A DNA stretch of 64,000 bases from Acetomicrobium sp. S15 = DSM 107314. Its GTDB lineage: Bacteria; Synergistota; Synergistia; Synergistales; Thermosynergistaceae. Below are positions 34,587-42,639 of the stretch, piece by piece. The notes beneath the pieces were generated by a model, which worked only from the letters and a program-made list of their open reading frames with translations, had not been told where the DNA came from and ran no database searches. Location: contig NZ_JADEVE010000184.1 in the NCBI RefSeq assembly GCF_016125955.1, forward strand, positions 1 through 64,000. The letters are read 5' to 3'. Each line of letters starts with the position of its first letter. Position 1 is the stretch's first letter. Position numbers and translations under genes: made by a program.

Positions 34587-35558
34587 ATGAGAGAGATTAC
34601 ATTCGCTCAAGCCACGCTTGAGGCAATGGAAGAAGAAATGACCCGAGATGAGCGCGTCTTCGTCATGGGAGAAGACATCGCACGTCAAGGGGGCATATTC
34701 GGCCAGTTTAAGGGATTGCCGCAGAAGTTCGGATTGGATCGCGTCAAAGATACGCCCATTTCAGAAACGGCTATCGTAGGGGCTGGAGTGGGTGCGGCCC
34801 TCGGAGGCATGAGGCCAGTGGTTGACATGCACTTCGCTGACTTCATGGGTGTGGCCATGGACGAGCTCTTTAATCAAATGGCCAAGATACACTTCATGTT
34901 CGGCGGACAAAGGCCCGTGCCTGTAGTAGTACGCGCCCCAGACGGTCTCACCAACCAGGCCGCTGCTCAGCACTCCCAATCCATAGAGGCCTGGTTTTTG
35001 CACATACCGGGCCTGAAGGTGGTTATCCCTTCAAACCCGGCAGATGCCAAAGGGCTTTTGAAGTCTGCGATCCGCGACGACAACCCAGTCATATACTTCG
35101 AGCACAAGAGGCTGTTCCCCGTAAAAGGCCCTGTTCCTGACGGAGAGGTCCTCGTTCCCATAGGAAAAGCTGCCGTTACAAAACCGGGCAAAGATATTAC
35201 CATCGTTTCATACTCGTACACGATGAGAGTCGTCATGGATGCCGTCTCCATACTGGAGAAGGATGGAATTGACCCTGAGGTTATAGACCTGCGGACGATC
35301 TCTCCTATAGATAAAGATACAATCTTAAATTCCGTAGCGAAGACGAGGAAACTTGCAATAGCCCACGAGGCTGTAAAACAAGGTGGTGTCGGGGCTGAAA
35401 TTGCAGCTATCGTAGCGGAAGAGGGGCTTGATTATCTGGATGCCCCTGTATTGCGCTTCGGTGCACCTTTCACGCCCGTGCCGTTTGCCAGGACGTTGGA
35501 AGCGGCATATAGGGTAAAGGCGGAAGATATCTATTCTGGAATTAGAGCATTATTTTAA
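34587..35558 (+). CDS. TPP-dependent 2-oxo acid/acetoin dehydrogenase E1, beta subunit
   Basis: This 323-residue transketolase-like beta subunit pairs with the preceding alpha subunit. It has REITFAQATLEAMEEEM, the FVMGEDIARQGGIFG segment, RVKDTPISETAIVGAGVGAALGG with the catalytic-type Glu, and the C-terminal transketolase domain DLRTISPIDKDTI. ATG 34587 is preferred to ATG 34578 for its distance from GTAGGGGA. The usual lipoyl E2 and FAD E3 genes are replaced here by a TRAP transporter. Confidence 0.9.
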   Translation: MREITFAQATLEAMEEEMTRDERVFVMGEDIARQGGIFGQFKGLPQKFGLDRVKDTPISETAIVGAGVGAALGGMRPVVDMHFADFMGVAMDELFNQMAKIHFMFGGQRPVPVVVRAPDGLTNQAAAQHSQSIEAWFLHIPGLKVVIPSNPADAKGLLKSAIRDDNPVIYFEHKRLFPVKGPVPDGEVLVPIGKAAVTKPGKDITIVSYSYTMRVVMDAVSILEKDGIDPEVIDLRTISPIDKDTILNSVAKTRKLAIAHEAVKQGGVGAEIAAIVAEEGLDYLDAPVLRFGAPFTPVPFARTLEAAYRVKAEDIYSGIRALF

Positions 35559-35671
35559 TTAAATGCTTGAGGAGGTGGTAACGAGAAGAAAAGAGACACT
35601 TCGCTGCGATGGGAAGTTTCAAAAAATGTCAGAGGGAGGTGAATTGTCCGGCTATAGTCGGACGTAAAGCG

Positions 35672-36688
35672 ATGAAAAAGGTGCTGTGTGGGATTTTAGC
35701 GTTGGCGTTACTTTTTGGGGTGGCAGGGCTTGATAGGGCGTCCGCCGCGGCGCTCAAGAATGAGTATAAGCTCACGATGAACGTCTCCACCGATACTGCG
35801 TGGGGCAAGGGTGGCGTGAAGTTCGCTGAACTCGTGAAGGAGTACACTGGAGGCAAAGTCAACGTAAAGGTATACCCCAACGCTCAGCTCGTGGGCGGTG
35901 ACCAGATGCGCCAGGCGGAGATGGTCTCAAGCGGCGCTATAGACTTCATGCTAAACTCTACCATCAACATCGCTCCCATAATTCCGGAATGCAACGCCTT
36001 CTCTCTCCCCTTCATGTTCCCGAGTTACGAAGCTGTGGATGCCGTTACTAAATCCGCTGGCGGAGAAATGGTTCTTAAGGCTCTCGAAAAGCACAACATG
36101 GTAGGCCTCGGTTGGGGTGAAAACGGCTTCCGCGAGCTCACGAACAATGTGCGTCCAGTAGCGCACCCGGATGACTTGAAGGGCTTAAAGATAAGGGTCG
36201 TCACGCCGATCTATGTTGATATCATGAGAGCCCTGGGGGCCAACGCCATCGCTATGAACTGGGGCGAAGTCTTCACCGCGTTGCAACAGGGCGTCATCGA
36301 CGGACAGGAAAACCCCATCGTTGGGATCATCATACCTAACAAGATTTATGAAGTGCAGAAATACCTCACCAACTGGCACTATTCCTACGACGCGCTCATT
36401 TTGGCCGTGAACAAGCAGGTCTGGGCTGGCTTCGACCCTGAGGTTCAAGAGCAGATCAAAAAAGCTGCTGCAGATGCTATGCGCTGGCAGATCTATGACG
36501 TGAGCCGCGTGGGCTTGAAGGATGGCATAGAATTCCTCAAGTCCAAGGGCATGGTCGTCACCGATCCTACGCCAGAGCAGTTGGCCGCGTTCCGTGAGCG
36601 CACAAAAGCCGTTTACGATAAGTGGGTGCAGAACGTAGGGCCGGACATAGTAAAGGCCTTTGAGGAAGCTGTGGCCAGCTACAAGTAG
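35672..36688 (+). CDS. dctP: TRAP transporter solute-binding protein (DctP), second system
   Basis: This 338-residue binding protein has a signal peptide (MKKVLCGILALALLFGVAGLDRASA) and the full DctP core: VKVYPNAQLVGGDQMRQAEMVSSGAIDFM, GWGENGFRELTNNVRPVAHPDDLKGLKIRVVTPIYVDIM and GEVFTALQQGVIDGQENP. The start at 35672 is chosen for the signal peptide. The only good ribosome-binding site lies upstream, before a small stem-loop (35646-35663, GTCCG/CGGAC) that abuts the start and may modulate translation. It follows the E1 genes, so its ligand is probably their substrate or precursor. Confidence 0.92.
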   Translation: MKKVLCGILALALLFGVAGLDRASAAALKNEYKLTMNVSTDTAWGKGGVKFAELVKEYTGGKVNVKVYPNAQLVGGDQMRQAEMVSSGAIDFMLNSTINIAPIIPECNAFSLPFMFPSYEAVDAVTKSAGGEMVLKALEKHNMVGLGWGENGFRELTNNVRPVAHPDDLKGLKIRVVTPIYVDIMRALGANAIAMNWGEVFTALQQGVIDGQENPIVGIIIPNKIYEVQKYLTNWHYSYDALILAVNKQVWAGFDPEVQEQIKKAAADAMRWQIYDVSRVGLKDGIEFLKSKGMVVTDPTPEQLAAFRERTKAVYDKWVQNVGPDIVKAFEEAVASYK

Positions 36689-36697
36689 GGCTATGCG

Positions 36698-36726
36698 AGG
36701 GGAGTTGCCTTTGTGGCGGCTCCCCT
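36698..36726 (+). other. Intercistronic stem-loop between dctP and dctQ (plus-strand operon)
   Basis: AGGGGAGTTGCC (36698-36709) pairs with GGCGGCTCCCCT (36715-36726), including two G-U pairs, around a 5-nt loop. It stands ten bases after dctP. Like the hairpin at 30412, it probably raises dctP mRNA level relative to the permease genes. Confidence 0.65.
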
Positions 36727-36783
36727 GTTCCCGTTTAACGGCTCGGTGTGATTGTGCGCCGGGAGAAGGGGTGATGTTGGGGC

Positions 36784-37293
36784 ATGCTTAGATTTCTTGA
36801 CAAGGCCGAAGAGTGGACGTGTGCCGTCATGCTCTTTTTCATGGCCATTTTAGCTTTTATTAACGTGATCGTAAGATACCTTACAACCTTTTCTTTCTCC
36901 TTCTCAGAGGAGCTCTTGGTCAACTTGTTTGTATGGATCACGATGCTTGGAGCATCTATAGCTACGCGGAAGGGAGCGCTTTTGGGCGTCACTTTTTTGG
37001 TCGACCGGCTGTCTACAGGGCTCAAAAAGGTTGCGTCTTTAGCGGTCACTCTTTGCGGCGTAATCCTATTTCTACTCCTTGCGCTTCACGGCGTGGATAT
37101 GGTGAGGTCGGAATACAGGTCTGGAATGACCACCTACTCTATGGCTCTTCCTATGTGGATATTCGGCCTCGCCGTGCCGGTGTGCGCGTTTCTGCTGATA
37201 GCGAGGACTATTCAGAGAGGCATAGATGAATGGAAGGCCCTTTCTTCGGATGTGCCCGAAGTTGAGCCCGATGTGGAGGTGAAGCCGAAGTGA
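36784..37293 (+). CDS. dctQ: TRAP transporter small permease (DctQ), second system
   Basis: This 169-residue protein has four membrane segments and the DctQ signature SFSEELLVNLFVWITMLGASIATRKGALLG. Located between dctP and dctM. Its stop codon overlaps the GTG start of dctM. Confidence 0.92.
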   Translation: MLRFLDKAEEWTCAVMLFFMAILAFINVIVRYLTTFSFSFSEELLVNLFVWITMLGASIATRKGALLGVTFLVDRLSTGLKKVASLAVTLCGVILFLLLALHGVDMVRSEYRSGMTTYSMALPMWIFGLAVPVCAFLLIARTIQRGIDEWKALSSDVPEVEPDVEVKPK

Positions 37294-38576
37294 ACATAGA
37301 TCCCGGTGTAGTATTGTTAGGCCTTTTCTTCGTCATGATCGCCTTTAAGGTCCCTATAGCGATAGCCTTAGGCCTGGCAGGGATGGCCGTCGTGTATTGG
37401 TTTAACCTGGGTGCCCAGATGTTCGCCCCCGTATTCTTCGCCAATATATCGAAATTTTCTCTATTGGCTATCCCCTTTTTCATCCTGGCCGGTGTAATCA
37501 TGGGGAGGGCTAAGATATCGGATAAGATTGTCCACTTGATAATGCTACTTGTGGGCCCGATAAGCGGCGGTATGGCTATCGTGACGGTCATAACTGCGCT
37601 CTTTTGGGGAGCCGTCTCCGGATCGGGACCTGCTACTGTGGCTGCTTTGGGTACCATACTAATCCCCGGCATGGTAAAAGCCGGTTATGACCGAGGTTTT
37701 GCCGCGGCGATTACATCTGCTGCAAGTGGCCTCGCTATCGTGATTCCGCCGAGCATAGGGTTTATCGTCTACGGCGTAATCACGGGCGCCTCAATAAGCG
37801 AATTGTTTCTTGCCGGCATCATACCCGGTATTGTGGTGGGACTCTTTCTCATAGTTGTAGCTTTTATCATCTCAGTGGCTCGTGGGTATAAGGGTGAGCG
37901 GTTCGGTACGGCCCGTGAGGTATTGCACGCTTTCAAAGACGCCTTCTGGGCGCTCATCACTCCGGTCATCATATTGGGTGGCATATATGGAGGAATATTT
38001 ACGCCCACTGAAGCGGCTGCGGTAGGTGTGGTTTACGGCCTCTTTGTGGGCTTCGTGGTGTATAAGACGCTCACTCTCAAGGACTTATACGAGCTATTAG
38101 TGGAGACCTGCGTCTCCTCAGCGGTGGTAATGCTCGTGGTTTCCTTTGCCGGGATCTTTGGATGGGCCATGACGGTTCTGGGCGTGGTGGAGAGGATATC
38201 CCAGGCGGTGATATCGTTGAGTTCTAATCCTTATGTCGTCATAGCCCTCATAAATGGCGTCCTGCTCGTGGCAGGAATGCTCTTGGATGCCATCTCTATA
38301 TATTACTTGCTTCTGCCCATCTTCATGCCGGTGATGGCTCACTTCGGCTGGGATCCGGTTTGGTTCGGCATAGTAATGACAATAAACCTGGCCATAGGAC
38401 AGGTAACGCCGCCGGTGGCGGTCAACCTCTATGTGGGGTGCAATATCGGTGGCGTATCGATGGACGAGATCTCCCGTGCCGTAATCCCCTTCGTTATAGC
38501 CTCGATAGCGGCCTTGGTGGTTATCGTTTACGCTCCCGACGTCACGTTATGGCTTCCGCGGCTCTTGATGCGATAA
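37290..38576 (+). CDS. dctM: TRAP transporter large permease (DctM), second system
   Basis: This 428-residue, 12-helix subunit shows LLAIPFFILAGVIMGRAKI, SGSGPATVAALGTILIPGMVKAGYDRGFAAAITSAASGLAIVIPPSIGFIVYGVITG, IFTPTEAAAVGVVYGL and INLAIGQVTPPVAVNLYVG, all typical of DctM. GTG start in a GTGA overlap with dctQ. Its last 30 bases overlap the 3' end of the HAD gene on the other strand. Last gene of the GntR-E1-TRAP operon. Confidence 0.95.
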   Translation: MNIDPGVVLLGLFFVMIAFKVPIAIALGLAGMAVVYWFNLGAQMFAPVFFANISKFSLLAIPFFILAGVIMGRAKISDKIVHLIMLLVGPISGGMAIVTVITALFWGAVSGSGPATVAALGTILIPGMVKAGYDRGFAAAITSAASGLAIVIPPSIGFIVYGVITGASISELFLAGIIPGIVVGLFLIVVAFIISVARGYKGERFGTAREVLHAFKDAFWALITPVIILGGIYGGIFTPTEAAAVGVVYGLFVGFVVYKTLTLKDLYELLVETCVSSAVVMLVVSFAGIFGWAMTVLGVVERISQAVISLSSNPYVVIALINGVLLVAGMLLDAISIYYLLLPIFMPVMAHFGWDPVWFGIVMTINLAIGQVTPPVAVNLYVGCNIGGVSMDEISRAVIPFVIASIAALVVIVYAPDVTLWLPRLLMR

Positions 38577-39410
38577 AAGTGCACAAGAGCAGGTGTTTTG
38601 CGGGCGGGCATTGAGGGCGCTTTCTATGACCAACGCCACTCCGTCTTCGTCGTTGCTCTTCGTTATAATTTGCGCCCTTTCTTTTACTTCAGGTCGTGCG
38701 TTTGCCATTGCTACGGGAAGGCCGGCGGCGTCGAGCAGCGAAACGTCGTTACCAGAGTCGCCTATGGCCATTATTTCTTCTTTCTTTATGCTTAAGCTTT
38801 GGGCTAACATTGTCAAAGCCTTTCCCTTGCTCACCTCGGGATGACAGATCTCCACATATATGGCGTTAGGAGCTTGAGAGATAGCGATAAAAAGCTTTGT
38901 GCCGAAGTCAGCATTTAGATATTCATACATTGCGCCAGCTTCCTCCGGCGAATCGGCTATGCCGAGCATCTTGGTGGGCTCGCCTTTGATCGTGTATAAA
39001 GCGTCTCCCAATGGGATCGCTTCCACCCCGGCTATTGTAGCGTATGCCTTTGCCTTTTCATCGAGGTGTCGTACATATAGGGTGTCGTCAATATATGTCT
39101 GAATGTGCCATCTCATTTCTTTGAATAACATCATAATTTCGTGTGAAAGTTTTTCTGGTATCGGGCGATGGTAGTAGACTTTTCCGCTTACCGAGCGGAC
39201 GAGCGCTCCGTTATAGGTGATTAATGGGACATCGAGATCAAGTTTTTTTGCGATGGCGAGCGCCGAACGATACATACGCCCCGTAGCGATCGTTACAACT
39301 ATTCCAGACTCCGCAGCGCGCCTTATGGCTGCCTCGGTGCGGGGCGAGATCGCATTTTTTGAATTTAGAAGCGTTCCATCCAGATCTATGGCTATCAGTT
39401 TCAGCGACAA
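38547..39410 (-). CDS. Cof-type HAD-superfamily hydrolase
   Basis: This 287-residue phosphatase of the Cof/YidA (HAD IIB) group acts on sugar phosphates or similar small molecules. HAD motifs: IAIDLDGTLLNSKN near the start, VTIATGRM, a central cap domain, and IMAIGDSGNDVSLLDAAGLPVAMANA near the end. The TTG start at 39410 has GGGGAG six bases upstream. The last ten codons run antisense to the end of dctM; the tail NTCSCALLSHQEPRKP is unlike the family and may be a readthrough extension. Confidence 0.9.
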   Translation of the reverse strand: MSLKLIAIDLDGTLLNSKNAISPRTEAAIRRAAESGIVVTIATGRMYRSALAIAKKLDLDVPLITYNGALVRSVSGKVYYHRPIPEKLSHEIMMLFKEMRWHIQTYIDDTLYVRHLDEKAKAYATIAGVEAIPLGDALYTIKGEPTKMLGIADSPEEAGAMYEYLNADFGTKLFIAISQAPNAIYVEICHPEVSKGKALTMLAQSLSIKKEEIMAIGDSGNDVSLLDAAGLPVAMANARPEVKERAQIITKSNDEDGVALVIESALNARPQNTCSCALLSHQEPRKP

Positions 39411-39499
39411 GTAAAACTCCCCTTTTGGTCATGATAAAATTCTTACCTATTATGGTACATTTTACATGGCTGCGATTACAGGTATGTTCAAAGGTGGGG

Positions 39500-40885
39500 A
39501 TGGAGCTGGCAAATGTCGCCTCGAAGAAGACGGTCTTAGTGGTCTCAGCTGTAGCCTCTTTCCTTTCTCCTTTCATGATATCTTCAGTTAACATATCGCT
39601 TCCTTCCATTGGTAGAGAGTTCAATGCCGGCGCCACCCTCTTGGGATGGGTGGCCACGACGTATCTGTTGGCCACCGCTGCCTCGTTGGTTCCCATGGGC
39701 AAGTTCGCTGACATAGTAGGAAGAAAGAAGATCTTTGCCCTGGGTGCTGTTTTATTCGCTGCCTCGAACTTTTCGGCTGCCGCATCCCCGTCGCTTTTAT
39801 TCCTCATATTTTTTAGGGTCATCCAAGGGGTCGGCGGCGCTATGATCGTTACGACCTCGGTGGCCATCTTGGCATGCGTATTCCCGCCTGGCGAACGGGG
39901 AAGGGCTATGGGGATAAATACGGCCTCTATATACCTGGGCATGTCTATGGGCCCCTTCTTAGGCGGGACTTTAGTGCATCGTTTAGGTTGGAGGAGCGTG
40001 TTTTTGGCCGGAGGCATCGCCAGCGCGTGTGTATTTTATCTCGTAAAGAGGCACCTTCAAGGAGAGTGGGCCGACGCCGAGGGAGAGGAGTTTGACGCAA
40101 AAGGAAGCCTTCTTTATGTGACGTCGCTCGTATTTTTCATGTATGGCGTTTCGCTTTTGCCTGCTAATCTGGGGATATATTTTATGATAGCAGGCGGAGC
40201 ACTCTTGGTTGCCTTCGTGAAGTGCGAGCTTTCCATATCCAATCCCGTCTTTGAAGTGCGCCTTTTCATTACAAATCGGACGTTTGCCTTCTCCAACCTG
40301 GCAGCCCTCATCAATTACTCTGCCACGGCGGCCGTGGCCTTCCTCCTCAGCCTTTATCTCCAATACGCCAAAGGGTTATCCCCTCAAAGTGCCGGGCTAG
40401 TCCTGATGGTGCAGCCGGCCTTCCAGGCGCTGCTTTCCCCTTCGGCGGGTAAACTTTCCGACAGGATAGAGCCGGGCATAATAGCTTCTCTGGGCATGGC
40501 CTTGACGGCCCTTGGGCTTTTTATGCTTTCCATGCTCGAGCTTCATACGTCGCTTTATTTCATGGCGCTCTCGCTTTCCTGTTTGGGCGTTGGATTTGCG
40601 CTCTTTTCCTCGCCCAACATGAACGCTATCATGAGCTCCGTATCAAGGGAGCATTACGGCATAGCTTCGGGGTCTTTGGCCACGATGAGGCTTTTGGGGC
40701 AGATGACAAGCTTAGCCTTGGCGACGGTGCTCTTCGCGTTTACTATGGGCCAGGCGCAAATAGGGCCGGGCAACTTGCACGTTTTCGTGAAAAGCGTGAA
40801 TACAGCTTTCATCATCTCCGCCGTCCTCTGCGCCATTGGCATATACTTCTCCTACGCCAGAGGCAAGCTGCATCAGCGCCAGTGA
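39500..40885 (+). CDS. MFS transporter of the DHA2 (EmrB/QacA-like) family
   Basis: This protein of about 461 residues has around 14 membrane helices. It resembles drug/H+ antiporters: SSVNISLPSIGREF in helix 1, GWVATTYLLATAASLVPMGKFADIVGRKKIF (motif A), FRVIQGVGGAMI and GRAMGINTASIYLGMSMGPFLGG (motif C). It probably exports a toxic compound or metabolite. ATG 39500 is chosen just after AAAGGTGG; a longer frame exists upstream but lacks a site and overlaps the HAD promoter region. The neighbouring genes give no functional hint. Confidence 0.85.
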   Translation: MELANVASKKTVLVVSAVASFLSPFMISSVNISLPSIGREFNAGATLLGWVATTYLLATAASLVPMGKFADIVGRKKIFALGAVLFAASNFSAAASPSLLFLIFFRVIQGVGGAMIVTTSVAILACVFPPGERGRAMGINTASIYLGMSMGPFLGGTLVHRLGWRSVFLAGGIASACVFYLVKRHLQGEWADAEGEEFDAKGSLLYVTSLVFFMYGVSLLPANLGIYFMIAGGALLVAFVKCELSISNPVFEVRLFITNRTFAFSNLAALINYSATAAVAFLLSLYLQYAKGLSPQSAGLVLMVQPAFQALLSPSAGKLSDRIEPGIIASLGMALTALGLFMLSMLELHTSLYFMALSLSCLGVGFALFSSPNMNAIMSSVSREHYGIASGSLATMRLLGQMTSLALATVLFAFTMGQAQIGPGNLHVFVKSVNTAFIISAVLCAIGIYFSYARGKLHQRQ

Positions 40886-40953
40886 GGTTGCACGCTATGT
40901 TGGTGCTTCCCTTGCTTCTATCCGAGATTTTTTATGGCGTAAAACCTGACGGC

Positions 40954-42510
40954 TCAAAATACCCTTCTTCCGCCCAAATAAGTCTCTGCTGTCCTTACGG
41001 TGCGCAGGTGGCGCTCATCTACGGTCAGAGGATCGTCTTCCACCACTACGAAGTCGGCGATTTTTCCTTCCTCCAGGTTTCCCAAGAGCTTTTCTTCGCC
41101 CATAATGTAAGCCGAGCCAAGGGTATAGCAGTAAAGCGATTCTTCTACGGTTAGCGCTTCTTCTTTGGATGTTTCATACACTGAGGGAGCTTCAAATTTC
41201 CCCCTTGTGACGGCCGCATATAGGGTTTCAAAGGGATCGATCGGCTCGACTGGCGAATCCGTCCCGAAGCCCACCGGCACTCCGGCTTGCATTATGCTTC
41301 TAAAGGGATAAATCCATTTGGCCCTCCGTTGACCGACCCTTTCTAAGAGCCACCAGTCTGTGAGGACGAAGTGAGGTTGAACTGTTACGGCGATGCCGAC
41401 TTGCGCCATTCGCTCGATTTGGTCAGGCCTCGATAAGGAGGCGTGTTCGATCCTGTGCCTTAGATCGCTGTGTCCCAGCGCCTCGTATGCGTCGAGGATC
41501 ATATCTATGGTGGCGTCGCCTATGCCGTGGATGGCGAGCTGCAATTTGGCTTCGTCAGCCTCCGCCGCGAGCGAAAAGAGCTCGTCTCTTCTGACGTTAT
41601 ACTGGCCGAAGGCCTCGGGGTCGTCCTCGTAGGGATCGGAAAGCCGTGCCGTGCGGGCCCCGAGGGAACCGTCTGCCAATATCTTTATGCCTTGAATCTT
41701 GAGCAGGTCGTCTCCGAAGCCTCGCCTTATGCCCAGGCCCTTTAAAGCCTTCAAGACGTCTCTTTCGGGGTTGAGGTAGGCCCTGACCCTCAGAGGGAGC
41801 TCTTCGCCCAACTCGATCAATGCCGCCAGTTCCCTTGCGCCGCAGCTTACGAAGCCGAGGGTGCTTACACCGCGCGAGGCGGCATGAAATGCGCCAGCTC
41901 GCAAATATTCTTTCCAGTCTTCGATGGTGAGAGACCTCCTGAACTTCTCCTTGGCGATATTTAGAGCTTCCTCTACGATCACTCCGGAAGGAGCCCTGTC
42001 TTTGCCCTTCAAGACATTCGGCGAGGAGGGGTCCAATCCTAACTCTTTTAGGGCCGGCGTGTTGATGACTGCCGCATGGAGGCATACTCTGGACAGCATG
42101 ACAGGTCGCTTCTTCTCTACGGCATCCAGATCGTATCTCGTGGGCCACCTGTGCTCTGCGAATAGCTCCTGGTCCCATCCGTATCCCAATATCCACGGCG
42201 AGTCGTTATCTCGTGCGAAGGCATCGAGTTTTCCCTTGAGCTCCTCGAGACTCTTCGTGCCTCTCAAGTCGACGGAGCGGAGGGAGAGTCCGACTTCATC
42301 GAGATGAGCGTGAGAGTCTATGAAACCCGGAAGGAGCGTCTTTCCCTTTAAATCTACGATCTCGGCCCCAAGTCTCTCAGCGAGATCCCTGATCTGATCC
42401 TCTCTGCCTGACGATAATACTCGGCCTCCAGCGATCAAGAGGCCGCCCGCCTCTTTCTTCGGGCAGAAGGAGATATAAATGTGACCGTTTAAGAAGGCTT
42501 TGGCTCCCAT
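40954..42510 (-). CDS. YtcJ-like amidohydrolase (amidohydrolase_3 family)
   Basis: This 518-residue zinc amidohydrolase resembles YtcJ-type proteins. Motifs: LPGFIDSHAHLDEVGLSLRSVDLRG near residues 60-80, ILGYGWDQELFAE, GIKILADGSLGARTARLSDPY with a likely bridging Lys, LAIHGIGDATIDMIL, RIEHASL and VGFGTDSPVEPIDPFETLYAAVTR. Substrates of this group are mostly unknown N-substituted amides or imides. It is a single gene on the minus strand, divergent from the Pif1 gene. Confidence 0.88.
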   Translation of the reverse strand: MGAKAFLNGHIYISFCPKKEAGGLLIAGGRVLSSGREDQIRDLAERLGAEIVDLKGKTLLPGFIDSHAHLDEVGLSLRSVDLRGTKSLEELKGKLDAFARDNDSPWILGYGWDQELFAEHRWPTRYDLDAVEKKRPVMLSRVCLHAAVINTPALKELGLDPSSPNVLKGKDRAPSGVIVEEALNIAKEKFRRSLTIEDWKEYLRAGAFHAASRGVSTLGFVSCGARELAALIELGEELPLRVRAYLNPERDVLKALKGLGIRRGFGDDLLKIQGIKILADGSLGARTARLSDPYEDDPEAFGQYNVRRDELFSLAAEADEAKLQLAIHGIGDATIDMILDAYEALGHSDLRHRIEHASLSRPDQIERMAQVGIAVTVQPHFVLTDWWLLERVGQRRAKWIYPFRSIMQAGVPVGFGTDSPVEPIDPFETLYAAVTRGKFEAPSVYETSKEEALTVEESLYCYTLGSAYIMGEEKLLGNLEEGKIADFVVVEDDPLTVDERHLRTVRTAETYLGGRRVF

Positions 42511-42639
42511 CGAAACGAGACCCCCTTTTTATGTTTGCTCCATTATAATGAATATACTCGACAAATGCTTTCGGAGAACGGTGCACCGCAAAGTCGGCAT
42601 CCGAAGATGGGACGAGACCGAACGAAGGTGAGAAAACAA

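Noticed and set aside
41597-42196. A 199-codon open frame inside the YtcJ-like gene
   Set aside because: It is on the same strand in another frame of a clear amidohydrolase, is Arg/Gly-rich and has no family features.
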